64,000 nucleotides of DNA from Saccharopolyspora rhizosphaerae (GTDB lineage: Bacteria; Actinomycetota; Actinomycetes; Mycobacteriales; Pseudonocardiaceae): NCBI RefSeq assembly GCF_003931915.1, contig NZ_RSAA01000006.1, positions 105,255 through 169,254 on the forward strand, written 5' to 3'. Of the stretch, positions 57,457-64,000 are shown piece after piece. Position 1 is the stretch's first letter. Each line of letters starts with the position of its first letter. Under the pieces are notes generated by a model that saw only the letters and a program-made list of their open reading frames with translations, did not search any database and was not told where the DNA came from. Made by a program: the position numbers and the translations under genes.

Positions 57457-58650
57457 ATGCCTCTCGCGCTTCTGGCCCTCGCCATCGGAGCCTTCGGGAT
57501 CGGCACCACCGAGTTCGTGATCATGGGGGTGTTGCCGCAGGTCGCCGGAGAGTTCGGCGTGAGCGTCCCCGCAGCGGGCTGGCTGGTGTCCGGCTACGCG
57601 CTCGGCGTGGTCATCGGAGCCCCGGTCCTCACCGTCCTGGGCACCAAGGTGTCCCGCAAGAAGATGTTGCTGCTGTTGATGGGTGTGTTCGTCGTGGGCA
57701 ACGCCCTGTCAGCTGCCGCGCCCACGTTCGCCCTGATGCTGGCTGGACGCGTGGTCGCCTCCTTCGCCCACGGCGCGTTCTTCGGCATCGGCTCCGTGGT
57801 GGCCGCCGGCCTGGTGGCTCCCGCGAAGAAGGCCTCCGCCATCTCGCTGATGTTCATGGGGCTGACCGTCGCCAACGTCATCGGCGTCCCCGGCGGGACC
57901 TACGTCGGCCAGGCCTTCGGCTGGCGGGTCACCTTCGGCGTCGTCACGCTGCTGGGCGTGGTCGGTTTCCTCGGCGTCGCCCTGCTCGTGCCCGAACAGG
58001 GCAAGCCCGAGGCCGCGAAGATCCGCACCGAGTTCGCCGCGTTCCGCAGCGCGCAGGTGTGGCTGGCGATGGCGATGACCGTCCTGGGGTTCGGCGGTGT
58101 GTTCGCCGCGATCACCTACATCGCCCCGATGATGACCGAGGTCGCCGGCTACTCGGCGGGCGCGGTGAGCTGGCTGCTCGTGCTGTTCGGGGTCGGGATG
58201 TTCCTGGGCAACCTGCTCGGCGGGAAGTTCGCCGACAAGGCCCTCATGCCTGCGCTGATCGTCACCCTCGCCGCCCTCGGCATCACCCTGCTGCTGTTCA
58301 CGGTCACCGCGCACAGCCAGGCGCTCTCCGCGATCACCCTGCCCGTCATCGGCGGACTGGGCTTCGCGACCGTGCCGCCGCTGCAGAAGTGGATCCTCGA
58401 CCACGCCTCCGCCGCACCCACCTTGGCGTCCGCCGCCAACATCGGCGCCTTCAACCTCGGCAACGCGCTGGCCGCGTGGCTCGGCGGTGTCGTGATCGCC
58501 GCCGGTCTCGGCTACACCGCGCCGAACTGGGTCGGCGCCCTCCTCGCCGGCAGCGCCCTGCTGCTGGCGTTCCTCGCGGCGTTCCTCGACCACCGCAGCA
58601 AGACCACCGAGACCACCGCACCTGCCGCGCCGGTCGCGGCGCAGGTCTGA
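57457..58650 (+). CDS. MFS exporter (DHA1 family)
   Basis: A 397-aa, 12-helix protein from ATG 57457 with AGGAAGG. DHA1 features: LALAIGAFGIGTTEFVIMGVLPQVAGEFGVSVPAAGWLVSGYALGVVIGAPVLTVLG, the loop motif SRKKMLLLLMG, and GRVVASFAHGAFFGIGSVVAA with GVPGGTYVGQAFGWRVTF. Such proteins resemble AraJ/chloramphenicol-type exporters. With the MarR gene it forms a typical inducible efflux unit. The aldo/keto reductase gene follows 25 bp later and is probably in the same transcript. Confidence 0.9.
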   Translation: MPLALLALAIGAFGIGTTEFVIMGVLPQVAGEFGVSVPAAGWLVSGYALGVVIGAPVLTVLGTKVSRKKMLLLLMGVFVVGNALSAAAPTFALMLAGRVVASFAHGAFFGIGSVVAAGLVAPAKKASAISLMFMGLTVANVIGVPGGTYVGQAFGWRVTFGVVTLLGVVGFLGVALLVPEQGKPEAAKIRTEFAAFRSAQVWLAMAMTVLGFGGVFAAITYIAPMMTEVAGYSAGAVSWLLVLFGVGMFLGNLLGGKFADKALMPALIVTLAALGITLLLFTVTAHSQALSAITLPVIGGLGFATVPPLQKWILDHASAAPTLASAANIGAFNLGNALAAWLGGVVIAAGLGYTAPNWVGALLAGSALLLAFLAAFLDHRSKTTETTAPAAPVAAQV

Positions 58651-58675
58651 ACCGCACCACCGGAAGGAGATCCCC

Positions 58676-59494
58676 GTGGTTCCCACGATCACGCTCAACA
58701 ACGACGTCACGATCCCGCAGCTGGGATTCGGCGTCTTCCAGATCCCCGAGGAGGAGACCACCGCGGCGGTCGCCGCGGCCTTGCAGGCCGGGTACCGGTC
58801 CATCGACACCGCGGCGGCCTACGGCAACGAAGCCGGTGTCGGTCGCGCGATCGCCGAATCCGGCGTCCCGCGCGAGGAGCTGTTCATCACGACGAAGCTG
58901 TGGAACAGCGACCAGGGCTACGACTCGGCGCTGCGCGCCTTCGACCGCAGTCTGGACGCGCTCGGGCTGTCCTACGTGGACATGTACCTGATCCACTGGC
59001 CCACGCCGAAGCGCGGCCTGTACCTGGAGACCTGGAAGGCCTTGGAGCAGCTGGTCGCCGACAGGCGGGTGCGCGCCGCCGGTGTGTCGAACTTCCAGCC
59101 CGCACACCTGGAACGGCTCTTCGAGAACAGCGCGCTGGTGCCCGCGGTCAACCAGGTCGAGCTGCACCCCGGGCTCCAGCAGCGCGAGTTGCGCGAACTG
59201 CACGCGGAGCACGGCATCGCCACCGAGGCCTGGAGCCCGCTGGCCCAGGGTGCGCTGCTCGACGACCCGATCATCACCGGGATCGCGGAACGGCACGGCA
59301 AGTCACCCGCCCAGGCGGTCCTGCGCTGGCACCTCCAGCTGGGCACCGTGGTGATCCCGAAGTCGGTGACACCCGCCCGCATCCAGCAGAACATCGAGGT
59401 CTTCGACTTCACCCTCAGCGAGGACGAGATGTCCGCGATCGCCACCCTCGACCGCGGACACCGCACCGGCCCCCACCCCGACAACCTCAACTGA
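58676..59494 (+). CDS. Aldo/keto reductase (AKR5-like)
   Basis: A 272-aa protein from GTG 58676 with AAGGAGATC. The AKR tetrad is complete: Asp44 and Tyr49 (SIDTAAAYGNE), Lys74 (TTKLW), His107 (LIHWP). The C-terminal NADPH-binding stretch VVIPKSVTPARIQQNIEVFDF is present. It resembles 2,5-diketo-D-gluconate reductases and general aldehyde/ketone detoxifying enzymes. It is co-directional with the MFS exporter, hinting at aldehyde or antibiotic detoxification. Confidence 0.9.
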   Translation: MVPTITLNNDVTIPQLGFGVFQIPEEETTAAVAAALQAGYRSIDTAAAYGNEAGVGRAIAESGVPREELFITTKLWNSDQGYDSALRAFDRSLDALGLSYVDMYLIHWPTPKRGLYLETWKALEQLVADRRVRAAGVSNFQPAHLERLFENSALVPAVNQVELHPGLQQRELRELHAEHGIATEAWSPLAQGALLDDPIITGIAERHGKSPAQAVLRWHLQLGTVVIPKSVTPARIQQNIEVFDFTLSEDEMSAIATLDRGHRTGPHPDNLN

Positions 59495-60471
59495 CCCCCA
59501 CGGTCAGCCGTCACCGGGCACCGGTCACCCAGGTGGTGAGCACCCGGGGAGCACTTCTCGCGCGAGGTGCCCCCACTCCCGCTCACCGGCCTCCGAACAA
59601 CCCGAACACGCCCGGCCTTCCCGGAGGCCGGGCGTGTCAGGCTCAGTCGAAGTTCTCGCGAAGTTCGAGCACCCAAGCCCAGCCGCACGACCCCCACGGC
59701 ACAGCACCCCACTCTCCCGCACAAGCGGACCCGACCAGCGAACACACACCCGGCCGTCCGAGACGACACGGCATGTCGGGCCGGGTCACGGTTCTCGCGA
59801 CATTCCGACACCCCAGCCCAAGCCGCACGCCTCCCACGACAAGGCGCCCACACCCACGCTGCGAAGACACGACCTGCGCAGACGCGCCGAGACAGACCAG
59901 CGGAGACAGGCCGAGGCGACTGAAAGGGGCGGGCACGACGGGTGGGATTCGAAGTCCTCGCGAAGTTCGAGCTAGCCCGGGTCGGGTGACGACCTCCACG
60001 ACGAGGCGACAGCCCTCCCCGGAAGCCCCGACCAGCGAACACACGCCCGCTCTTCCGAGACGGCTCGGGCGTGTTGGGCTGGCTCGACATCCTCGCGAAG
60101 TTCGACCCGCCGGGCTGTGCACCACCGCCACCACGAGGCATCCACCCTCCTCGCACGGGCCCGAGCAGGGAGACACACCCGAGCTTCCGTGACAGCCACG
60201 TGTGGTGCGTGAACGGGTCGAAGCTCGAAGTTCGCGCGACGTTCGAAGGGGTTCCGTCAGGTCCGAACTTCGCGAGAACGTGGACGGTCCGGCGTGTCAG
60301 CAGGAGACACGCGAGCGTGGGTCGGTTCGGCCAGGTTCCTGGGGAGTTCCGAGTCGGCCTGCGGGTGGCGGTGGTGCGTCCCCAACGCGATGTGCCCGCC
60401 TCGTCCGGCACTCCCCTGCGCGGAGGCGTCGAGCGGAGTGGGAGTCCGCCGCCGCTCGACCCGTCCCGGGA
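59495..60471. repeat. Non-coding block with five or more copies of the TTCTCGCGAAGTTCGA element
   Basis: About 980 bp without a supported gene. Elements lie at 59653-59668, 59792-59808 (variant), 59956-59971, 60091-60106, and inverted at 60225-60247 and 60261-60283. Hairpins with CACGCCCGGCC-type arms precede the first (59606-59637) and others (about 60040-60075). The unit length is about 140-150 bp, with shared text such as CCGACCAGCGAACACACGCCCG. Confidence 0.65.
59606..59637 (+). terminator. Terminator after the aldo/keto reductase gene
   Basis: Arms 59606-59618 and 59625-59637 (13 bp, perfect) with a 6-nt loop. The same arm sequence heads the repeat unit at 4000-4029. Confidence 0.7.
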
Positions 60472-61398
60472 TCACCCGCCGTTGAACGGTGGGGTCGGGT
60501 AGCACGGTGCCGGTGTGGCGTGCTCCGGGTCGAGGGCGTTGAGGACGTGGTGGGCGGCGATCGAGTCGAAGGCGATGCTGAGGTGGTCGGAGCCGACCAG
60601 CGGGCACTGCGTCTGCATCAGGATGTTGGTGACCTCGGGACCGTTGAGGAACGAGGTCGTGTAGGGCGTGGCGATCTCGTCCCACTGCGTTTGGATCACC
60701 GTGTCGCGCACCCCGGGCACGGTCTCGCCACCTGCGTTGAGGTCGGCGATGAACGGGGAGTCGTGGACCTGCTGCGCGAACGCCGGCCCGAGCCCGAGGC
60801 CGAGCAGCTCCGGAACGCCGGGCAACTTCGCCAACCCCAAGGCGGTCGACCCGTGGTTGCCGGGTGAGAGCCCGATCAGGTTCGCGACCTTCCCGGCGCC
60901 GCCGAGGAACTTGGTGTAGTAGCGGGGCATCGTCCCGCCCTGCGAGTGTCCGACGATGTCCACTTCGGACGCACCGGTCGCGGCGAGGACCTCGTCGACG
61001 AACCCGCCGAGCTCGGCCGCGGAGTTCTGAATCGGGCCGATGCCGGAAGTGCGTGAGGCACCAGGAACGCCGAGGTGCAGCCCCTCCATCTGCCCGTAGT
61101 TCAACGCGAAGACGCAGTACCCCTCGTTGACCAGCTGGGGCGACAGCGAGAACCAGTTGAACGTCATGTTCTCCATCGACCCGTGCACGAGCACGACCGG
61201 TCTGGGGTGCTGTGCGCTCGGTTCGCAGGACCAGTCGTTGGCACCGGGCGGCGGAGTGTCCGGGTGGGCCGACGCGTGGGCCAACGCGGCCGCCGAGGAG
61301 TGGATGACGGGGAGTTCTTCGTCCGCGTCCGCCCTCGCGGCGGGAGCGGACAACAGCAGCAGAGCGGCGACCACTGGAGCGAGCGTCCGAAGTGTCAC
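60472..61398 (-). CDS. Secreted lipase/esterase (Lipase_2-like)
   Basis: A 308-aa protein. GTG 61398 follows GGAAGGACGAG and gives a signal peptide (VTLRTLAPVVAALLLLSAPAARA). The mature enzyme has RPVVLVHGSMENMTFNWF, nucleophile Ser152 in DIVGHSQGGTMPRYY, the LIGLSPGNHGST segment and Cys pairs (C58, C95, and a late C near QTQC and APCYP). It matches the actinobacterial secreted triacylglycerol lipase/esterase group (EstA/LipA type). It is transcribed alone on the minus strand. Confidence 0.85.
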   Translation of the reverse strand: MTLRTLAPVVAALLLLSAPAARADADEELPVIHSSAAALAHASAHPDTPPPGANDWSCEPSAQHPRPVVLVHGSMENMTFNWFSLSPQLVNEGYCVFALNYGQMEGLHLGVPGASRTSGIGPIQNSAAELGGFVDEVLAATGASEVDIVGHSQGGTMPRYYTKFLGGAGKVANLIGLSPGNHGSTALGLAKLPGVPELLGLGLGPAFAQQVHDSPFIADLNAGGETVPGVRDTVIQTQWDEIATPYTTSFLNGPEVTNILMQTQCPLVGSDHLSIAFDSIAAHHVLNALDPEHATPAPCYPTPPFNGG

Positions 61399-61476
61399 GT
61401 CTCGTCCTTCCACGAAGCCGGGAGCTGGTCCCGGGGCCTTTCTGCGGGGCCCCACCGATGAGGCCCCGAGGTCTGA

Positions 61477-62412
61477 TCACGCCCGGGCGTCGGCGCGGGT
61501 GAGCCGGGAGAGGGTGCCGACGACCGCGTCGCGGTACGCGTCCGGATCGGCGAGGGGCACGTCGTGGTCGCGGTCCAGGCGAACGACCTGGGCGTCCAGG
61601 GCCGCGGCCATCTCCTCCTGCAGCGCGGGGTTGCAGATCGTGTCGTGCGTGGTGAGCACGACGACCGCGACCAGGTCGCGGAGTTCGTGCGCTCGGGAGC
61701 GCAGGTCGTGGTCGGCGACCGCGCGCATCACCGAGGTGACGCCGGACGGTGGTGTGCGGGCCAGCTCAGCGCGCAGCCACGGCCAGAGCGTCCGGAAGCG
61801 CTCCTCGGTCCGGTTGGCGCCGAAGTAGCGGGCCGCGAGGGACTTCCCGAAGCCGAACTTCGCCATCGCTGCGGCGGGTCTCACCGCGGCGAGCGCGAGG
61901 CGGTCGCGCAGCAGCCGGCGGTAGCACAGGGCGGCCCCGCACAGGACGAGCCCGGCGACGCGGTCCCGGTGTCCGAGCGCCGCGTGCAGGGCCACGAGAG
62001 AGCCGAGCGAGCAGCCGCACAGCACCGCCTCGTCGATCCCGAGCTCGTCGAGCAGGGCGATCACGTCGTCGGCCATGTCGCTGAGGCCGAACTCACCGGT
62101 GATGGGCAGTCCCCGTCCGCGCCCTCGCTGGTCGAGGGCCACCACCGGGTGGTGCCGGGAGAGCGCGTCGAAGACGCCGTGGAAGTTGATGTCGGCGGAC
62201 CAGGTGACCCCGTGCAGCAGCACCACCGGGACGCCGTGTCCGGGACCGCTGTGCCGTCGCACGAACACCTCACCGCGACCGGGCAGGTGGACCACCTCTC
62301 CCGGTGGCAGGTCCGGGCGGTGCTCGACGTGCGCGGGAACCCGTCCGACCGGGCGGAGGCCACCGGCCCCGCGGCGCAGCTGAGACCCGAACCGCCAGAC
62401 GCTGTGCGACAC
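61477..62412 (-). CDS. Alpha/beta-hydrolase
   Basis: A 311-aa protein from GTG 62412 with GAGGAGC. VVLLHGVTWSADINFHGVFDAL, VALDQRGRGRG, nucleophile Ser135 in LCGCSLGSLVAL, and a late LDRDHDVPLADPDAY His. There is no signal peptide. It is divergent from a TetR gene, suggesting that TetR controls it, perhaps to degrade an ester or lactone ligand of TetR. The family is broad, so the substrate is unknown. Confidence 0.82.
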   Translation of the reverse strand: MSHSVWRFGSQLRRGAGGLRPVGRVPAHVEHRPDLPPGEVVHLPGRGEVFVRRHSGPGHGVPVVLLHGVTWSADINFHGVFDALSRHHPVVALDQRGRGRGLPITGEFGLSDMADDVIALLDELGIDEAVLCGCSLGSLVALHAALGHRDRVAGLVLCGAALCYRRLLRDRLALAAVRPAAAMAKFGFGKSLAARYFGANRTEERFRTLWPWLRAELARTPPSGVTSVMRAVADHDLRSRAHELRDLVAVVVLTTHDTICNPALQEEMAAALDAQVVRLDRDHDVPLADPDAYRDAVVGTLSRLTRADARA

Positions 62413-62472
62413 CCGCGCTCCTCATCCGCCTTGTGGCGACGGGCTTTTCAGCAGCCTGCCCGACGTTGAGCC

Positions 62473-62506
62473 GGATGATACGCAGATCGTCCCACCGATA
62501 TCATCC
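62473..62506. promoter_or_regulatory. Inverted repeat upstream of tetR
   Basis: GGATGATA (62473-62480) and TATCATCC (62499-62506) are 8-bp inverted repeats with an 18-bp gap, lying between the hydrolase and TetR starts. The right half abuts the TetR start region. It is a candidate operator for autoregulation. Confidence 0.5.
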
Positions 62507-62511
62507 CCGTG

Positions 62512-63153
62512 ATGGAGTCATCGTCGGACCGGGAACTCGCGGTGCTGGAGTCGTTGCTGCGCACGGACGCGGAGCGCGCTCCAGGTTCCACCGATGAGCG
62601 CATCCTCGACGGGGCGCTCACCGCGGTGTCGGCCTACGGTCCGCAGCGGGTGACGGCCGAGGACGTCGCCAGGGCGGCCGGTGTGGGTCGGGCGACGGTG
62701 TTCCGCCGCTTCGGCTCCCTCGCGCACGTGCTGCACGAGCTGTGGCAGCGCGAGGTGGCGGTCTTCCTGGGGGAAGCGGCCGCGCGGCTCGACCGGACGC
62801 CCGACCCGGCCGAGCGCGTGGTGGAGGCGTTCACCCTGTGCGTGCGCACCGCGCAGCGCCACCCCTGGGTCAGGAGGTTGGTCCGCACCGATCCCGGTCA
62901 GCTGCTGGAACTGCTGCGCTCGGGGGAACCTTCACCGCTGCAGCTCGGCCGCGTCTTCGTGGCGCAGCGGTTGCGCCAGGACCACCCGGTCGCGGCGGGC
63001 GCCGACGAGAGGCTCGCGGAGTTGCTGATCCGGCTGTCGGTGGCGTACGCGGTCCTGCCCAGCGACGTGGTCGACTTCGGCGACGAGGAGCAGTTGCGCT
63101 CGTTCGCGACCGAGGTGGTGGTGCCCATCGTCGCCAACCGGGAGAACGGCTGA
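62512..63153 (+). CDS. TetR-family transcriptional regulator
   Basis: A 213-aa protein. The HTH is ERILDGALTAVSAYGPQRVTAEDVARAAGVGRATVFRRFGSLAHVLHELWQREVAVF. No ribosome site lies before GTG 62509/ATG 62512, so translation may be near-leaderless. The C-terminal helices form a ligand pocket (GEPSPLQLGRVFVAQRL, ELLIRLSVAYAVLPSDVVDF). It is divergent from the alpha/beta hydrolase and likely represses it. Confidence 0.88.
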   Translation: MESSSDRELAVLESLLRTDAERAPGSTDERILDGALTAVSAYGPQRVTAEDVARAAGVGRATVFRRFGSLAHVLHELWQREVAVFLGEAAARLDRTPDPAERVVEAFTLCVRTAQRHPWVRRLVRTDPGQLLELLRSGEPSPLQLGRVFVAQRLRQDHPVAAGADERLAELLIRLSVAYAVLPSDVVDFGDEEQLRSFATEVVVPIVANRENG

Positions 63154-63166
63154 TCTCCCGGTTGGC
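63133..63166 (+). terminator. Terminator overlapping the tetR stop
   Basis: Arms 63133-63145 and 63154-63166 (13 bp, perfect) with an 8-nt loop that contains the TGA stop. It precedes the convergent end of the methyltransferase gene. Confidence 0.7.
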
Positions 63167-63214
63167 GCGGGAAGTCAGGGTCGCGCAGGCGGTTCCGAGC
63201 GCGGCCCCTCGGGT

Positions 63215-64000
63215 TCAGTTGCGGCGGACCGTCGCGTAGCGCACGTGCTCGAGGTGCATGGCGCTGTGCCCGTCGGCCTGGCGGCCGTACTCGGCTGCGG
63301 TGGTGGTGCCGTTCTCGTCCCGGTCGACCTGCCAGCCGTGGTCGCGCAGCCGTGTGATGGCAGGCGTGCGCTCGTCCTGGTGGACGAGCTGGTTCATGTC
63401 GACGCCCCAGTCCTGGCTGACGTGCTCGAAGCGCGGGTCGTCCATGGCCTGCCCGAAGTTCGCCGACACGGAGTGCTCCAGGGCGACCTGGCTCCCGGGC
63501 GCCGAGAGCCGGGTGATGACCTGGAAGAGCTCCTCCTCGGCCTCCGCTGGCAGGTACGGCAGGAGACCTTCGACCAGCCACGCGGTCGGCTTCTGCGGGT
63601 CGAAACCCGCCGCGAGCAGGGCCGACGCCCAGTCGTCGCGCAGGTCGGCCCGGACGGCGACGTGCTCGCAGCGCAGGTGGGCACCTTCCCCGGCGAGCGC
63701 GCGGCGCTTGAAGTCGAGGACCTCGGGCTGGTCGATCTCGAAGAGCGTGAAGTCCTGCGGCCACTCCAGCCGCCAGGCCCGGGAATCCAGCCCGGCGGCC
63801 AGGATCACGGCTTGCTCCACCTCACCGCTGCTGGTCGCGGTGCGGAAGTACTCGTCGAAGAACCGCGTGCGGATCCCCAGGTGCAGGGCCATCACCTGCC
63901 AGAGCTGGCGGGTGGTCTCGTCCTCGGGTTGGGCGTCGAGCACCGACGTGAGCGCACCCGTCGGCTGCGCGGCGCGGGCGAGCACCTCGGCGTGCGGGTC
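63215..64000 (-). CDS. SAM-dependent methyltransferase (TIGR00027-like), N-terminus missing
   Basis: The frame is open to the window edge at 64000, so the start is outside. At least 261 residues remain, beginning DPHAEVLARAA. The family pattern is clear: RTRFFDEYF, QAVILAAGLDSRAWRLEWP (SAM-binding), FEIDQPEVLDFKR, ADLRDDWASALLAAGFDPQKPTAWLVEGLLPYLP. This is the large group of putative mycobacterial-type O-methyltransferases (leucine carboxyl methyltransferase fold). The substrate is unknown. Confidence 0.82.
   Translation of the reverse strand, partial: DPHAEVLARAAQPTGALTSVLDAQPEDETTRQLWQVMALHLGIRTRFFDEYFRTATSSGEVEQAVILAAGLDSRAWRLEWPQDFTLFEIDQPEVLDFKRRALAGEGAHLRCEHVAVRADLRDDWASALLAAGFDPQKPTAWLVEGLLPYLPAEAEEELFQVITRLSAPGSQVALEHSVSANFGQAMDDPRFEHVSQDWGVDMNQLVHQDERTPAITRLRDHGWQVDRDENGTTTAAEYGRQADGHSAMHLEHVRYATVRRN

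Noticed and set aside
1..64000. CRISPR arrays, tRNA or rRNA genes, insertion sequences, prophage
   Set aside because: No regular spacer-repeat array, cloverleaf sequence, transposase or phage-like gene was recognised by eye. The repeats found are degenerate and without a cas neighbour.

Overview
The window is very GC-rich (roughly 70%) with strong third-codon-position GC, purine-rich ribosome binding sites and frequent GTG starts. It carries an eight-gene actinobacterial gas-vesicle cluster in the order gvpO-A-F-G-J-L-S-K, an F420-type nitroreductase-fold protein, a Streptomyces-subtilisin-inhibitor-like protein, GAF-ANTAR and STAS regulators, and an ectoine hydroxylase. This fits a filamentous or spore-forming actinomycete. 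Pseudonocardiaceae (for example Saccharopolyspora) is my best guess, but that is inference. No tRNA, rRNA, CRISPR array, transposase or phage gene was seen.

Layout. 0-10 kb: the C-terminal end of a glycogen-debranching-type glucosidase, a hemerythrin-like protein, a baeRF (Vms1/eRF1-like) protein, a block of small repeats, ANTAR and STAS regulators, ectD without ectABC, and a DUF2267-CsbD-DUF2267 stress-protein group. 10-15 kb: a minus-strand operon (MFS importer, BKACE, 3-hydroxyacyl dehydrogenase, LacI regulator, ketopantoate-reductase-like protein), probably for uptake and breakdown of a beta-hydroxy acid. 15-25 kb: an esterase, an NTF2-like protein, a frameshifted lipoprotein, a GT39-like membrane protein coupled to a GH172 (DUF2961) protein, a metallo-beta-lactamase-fold hydrolase and a sugar transporter. 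25-29.5 kb: six small secreted proteins. Two are clear Gly-rich paralogues and one is an SSI-family inhibitor with a long low-complexity N-terminal extension; this is the most novel-looking region. 29.6-37 kb: TRIC-like channel, UdgX, BCCT transporter, divergent G6PD, and a hydroxyacid dehydrogenase overlapping a DUF1015 gene. 37-44 kb: an alpha/beta hydrolase; then an acyl-CoA dehydrogenase/CoA-transferase pair divergent from an MHS-type transporter and an IclR regulator, with two matching GTTCG-N6-CGAAC palindromes between them. 45-49 kb: the gas-vesicle operon. 49.8-54.5 kb: LLM flavin oxidoreductase, esterase and Baeyer-Villiger monooxygenase operon, divergent from a thioesterase. 54.5-64 kb: lactate permease, MarR/MFS pair, aldo/keto reductase, secreted lipase, alpha/beta hydrolase/TetR pair and a partial methyltransferase.

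The intergenic DNA is unusual. At least three families of non-coding repeats recur: a TTCTCGCGAAGTTCGA element next to hairpins (about 4, 38.5, 49.6 and 59.6-60.3 kb); a roughly 100-bp element with imperfect terminal inverted repeats (38.87 and 49.13 kb, degraded copies near 17.4 and 43.8 kb); and degenerate tandem arrays of about 50-70-bp units (38.65 and 49.24 kb). The last two families sit in opposite orientation on either side of the acyl-CoA and gas-vesicle loci.

Several genes suit osmotic or general stress (ectD, BCCT transporter, CsbD, DUF2267, DUF6131-like, gas vesicles). One well-formed SigB/SigF-type promoter (GTTT-N15-GGGTAC) lies at 25227-25251. Operon calls rest on spacing, ATGA/GTGA overlaps and hairpins, not on expression data.
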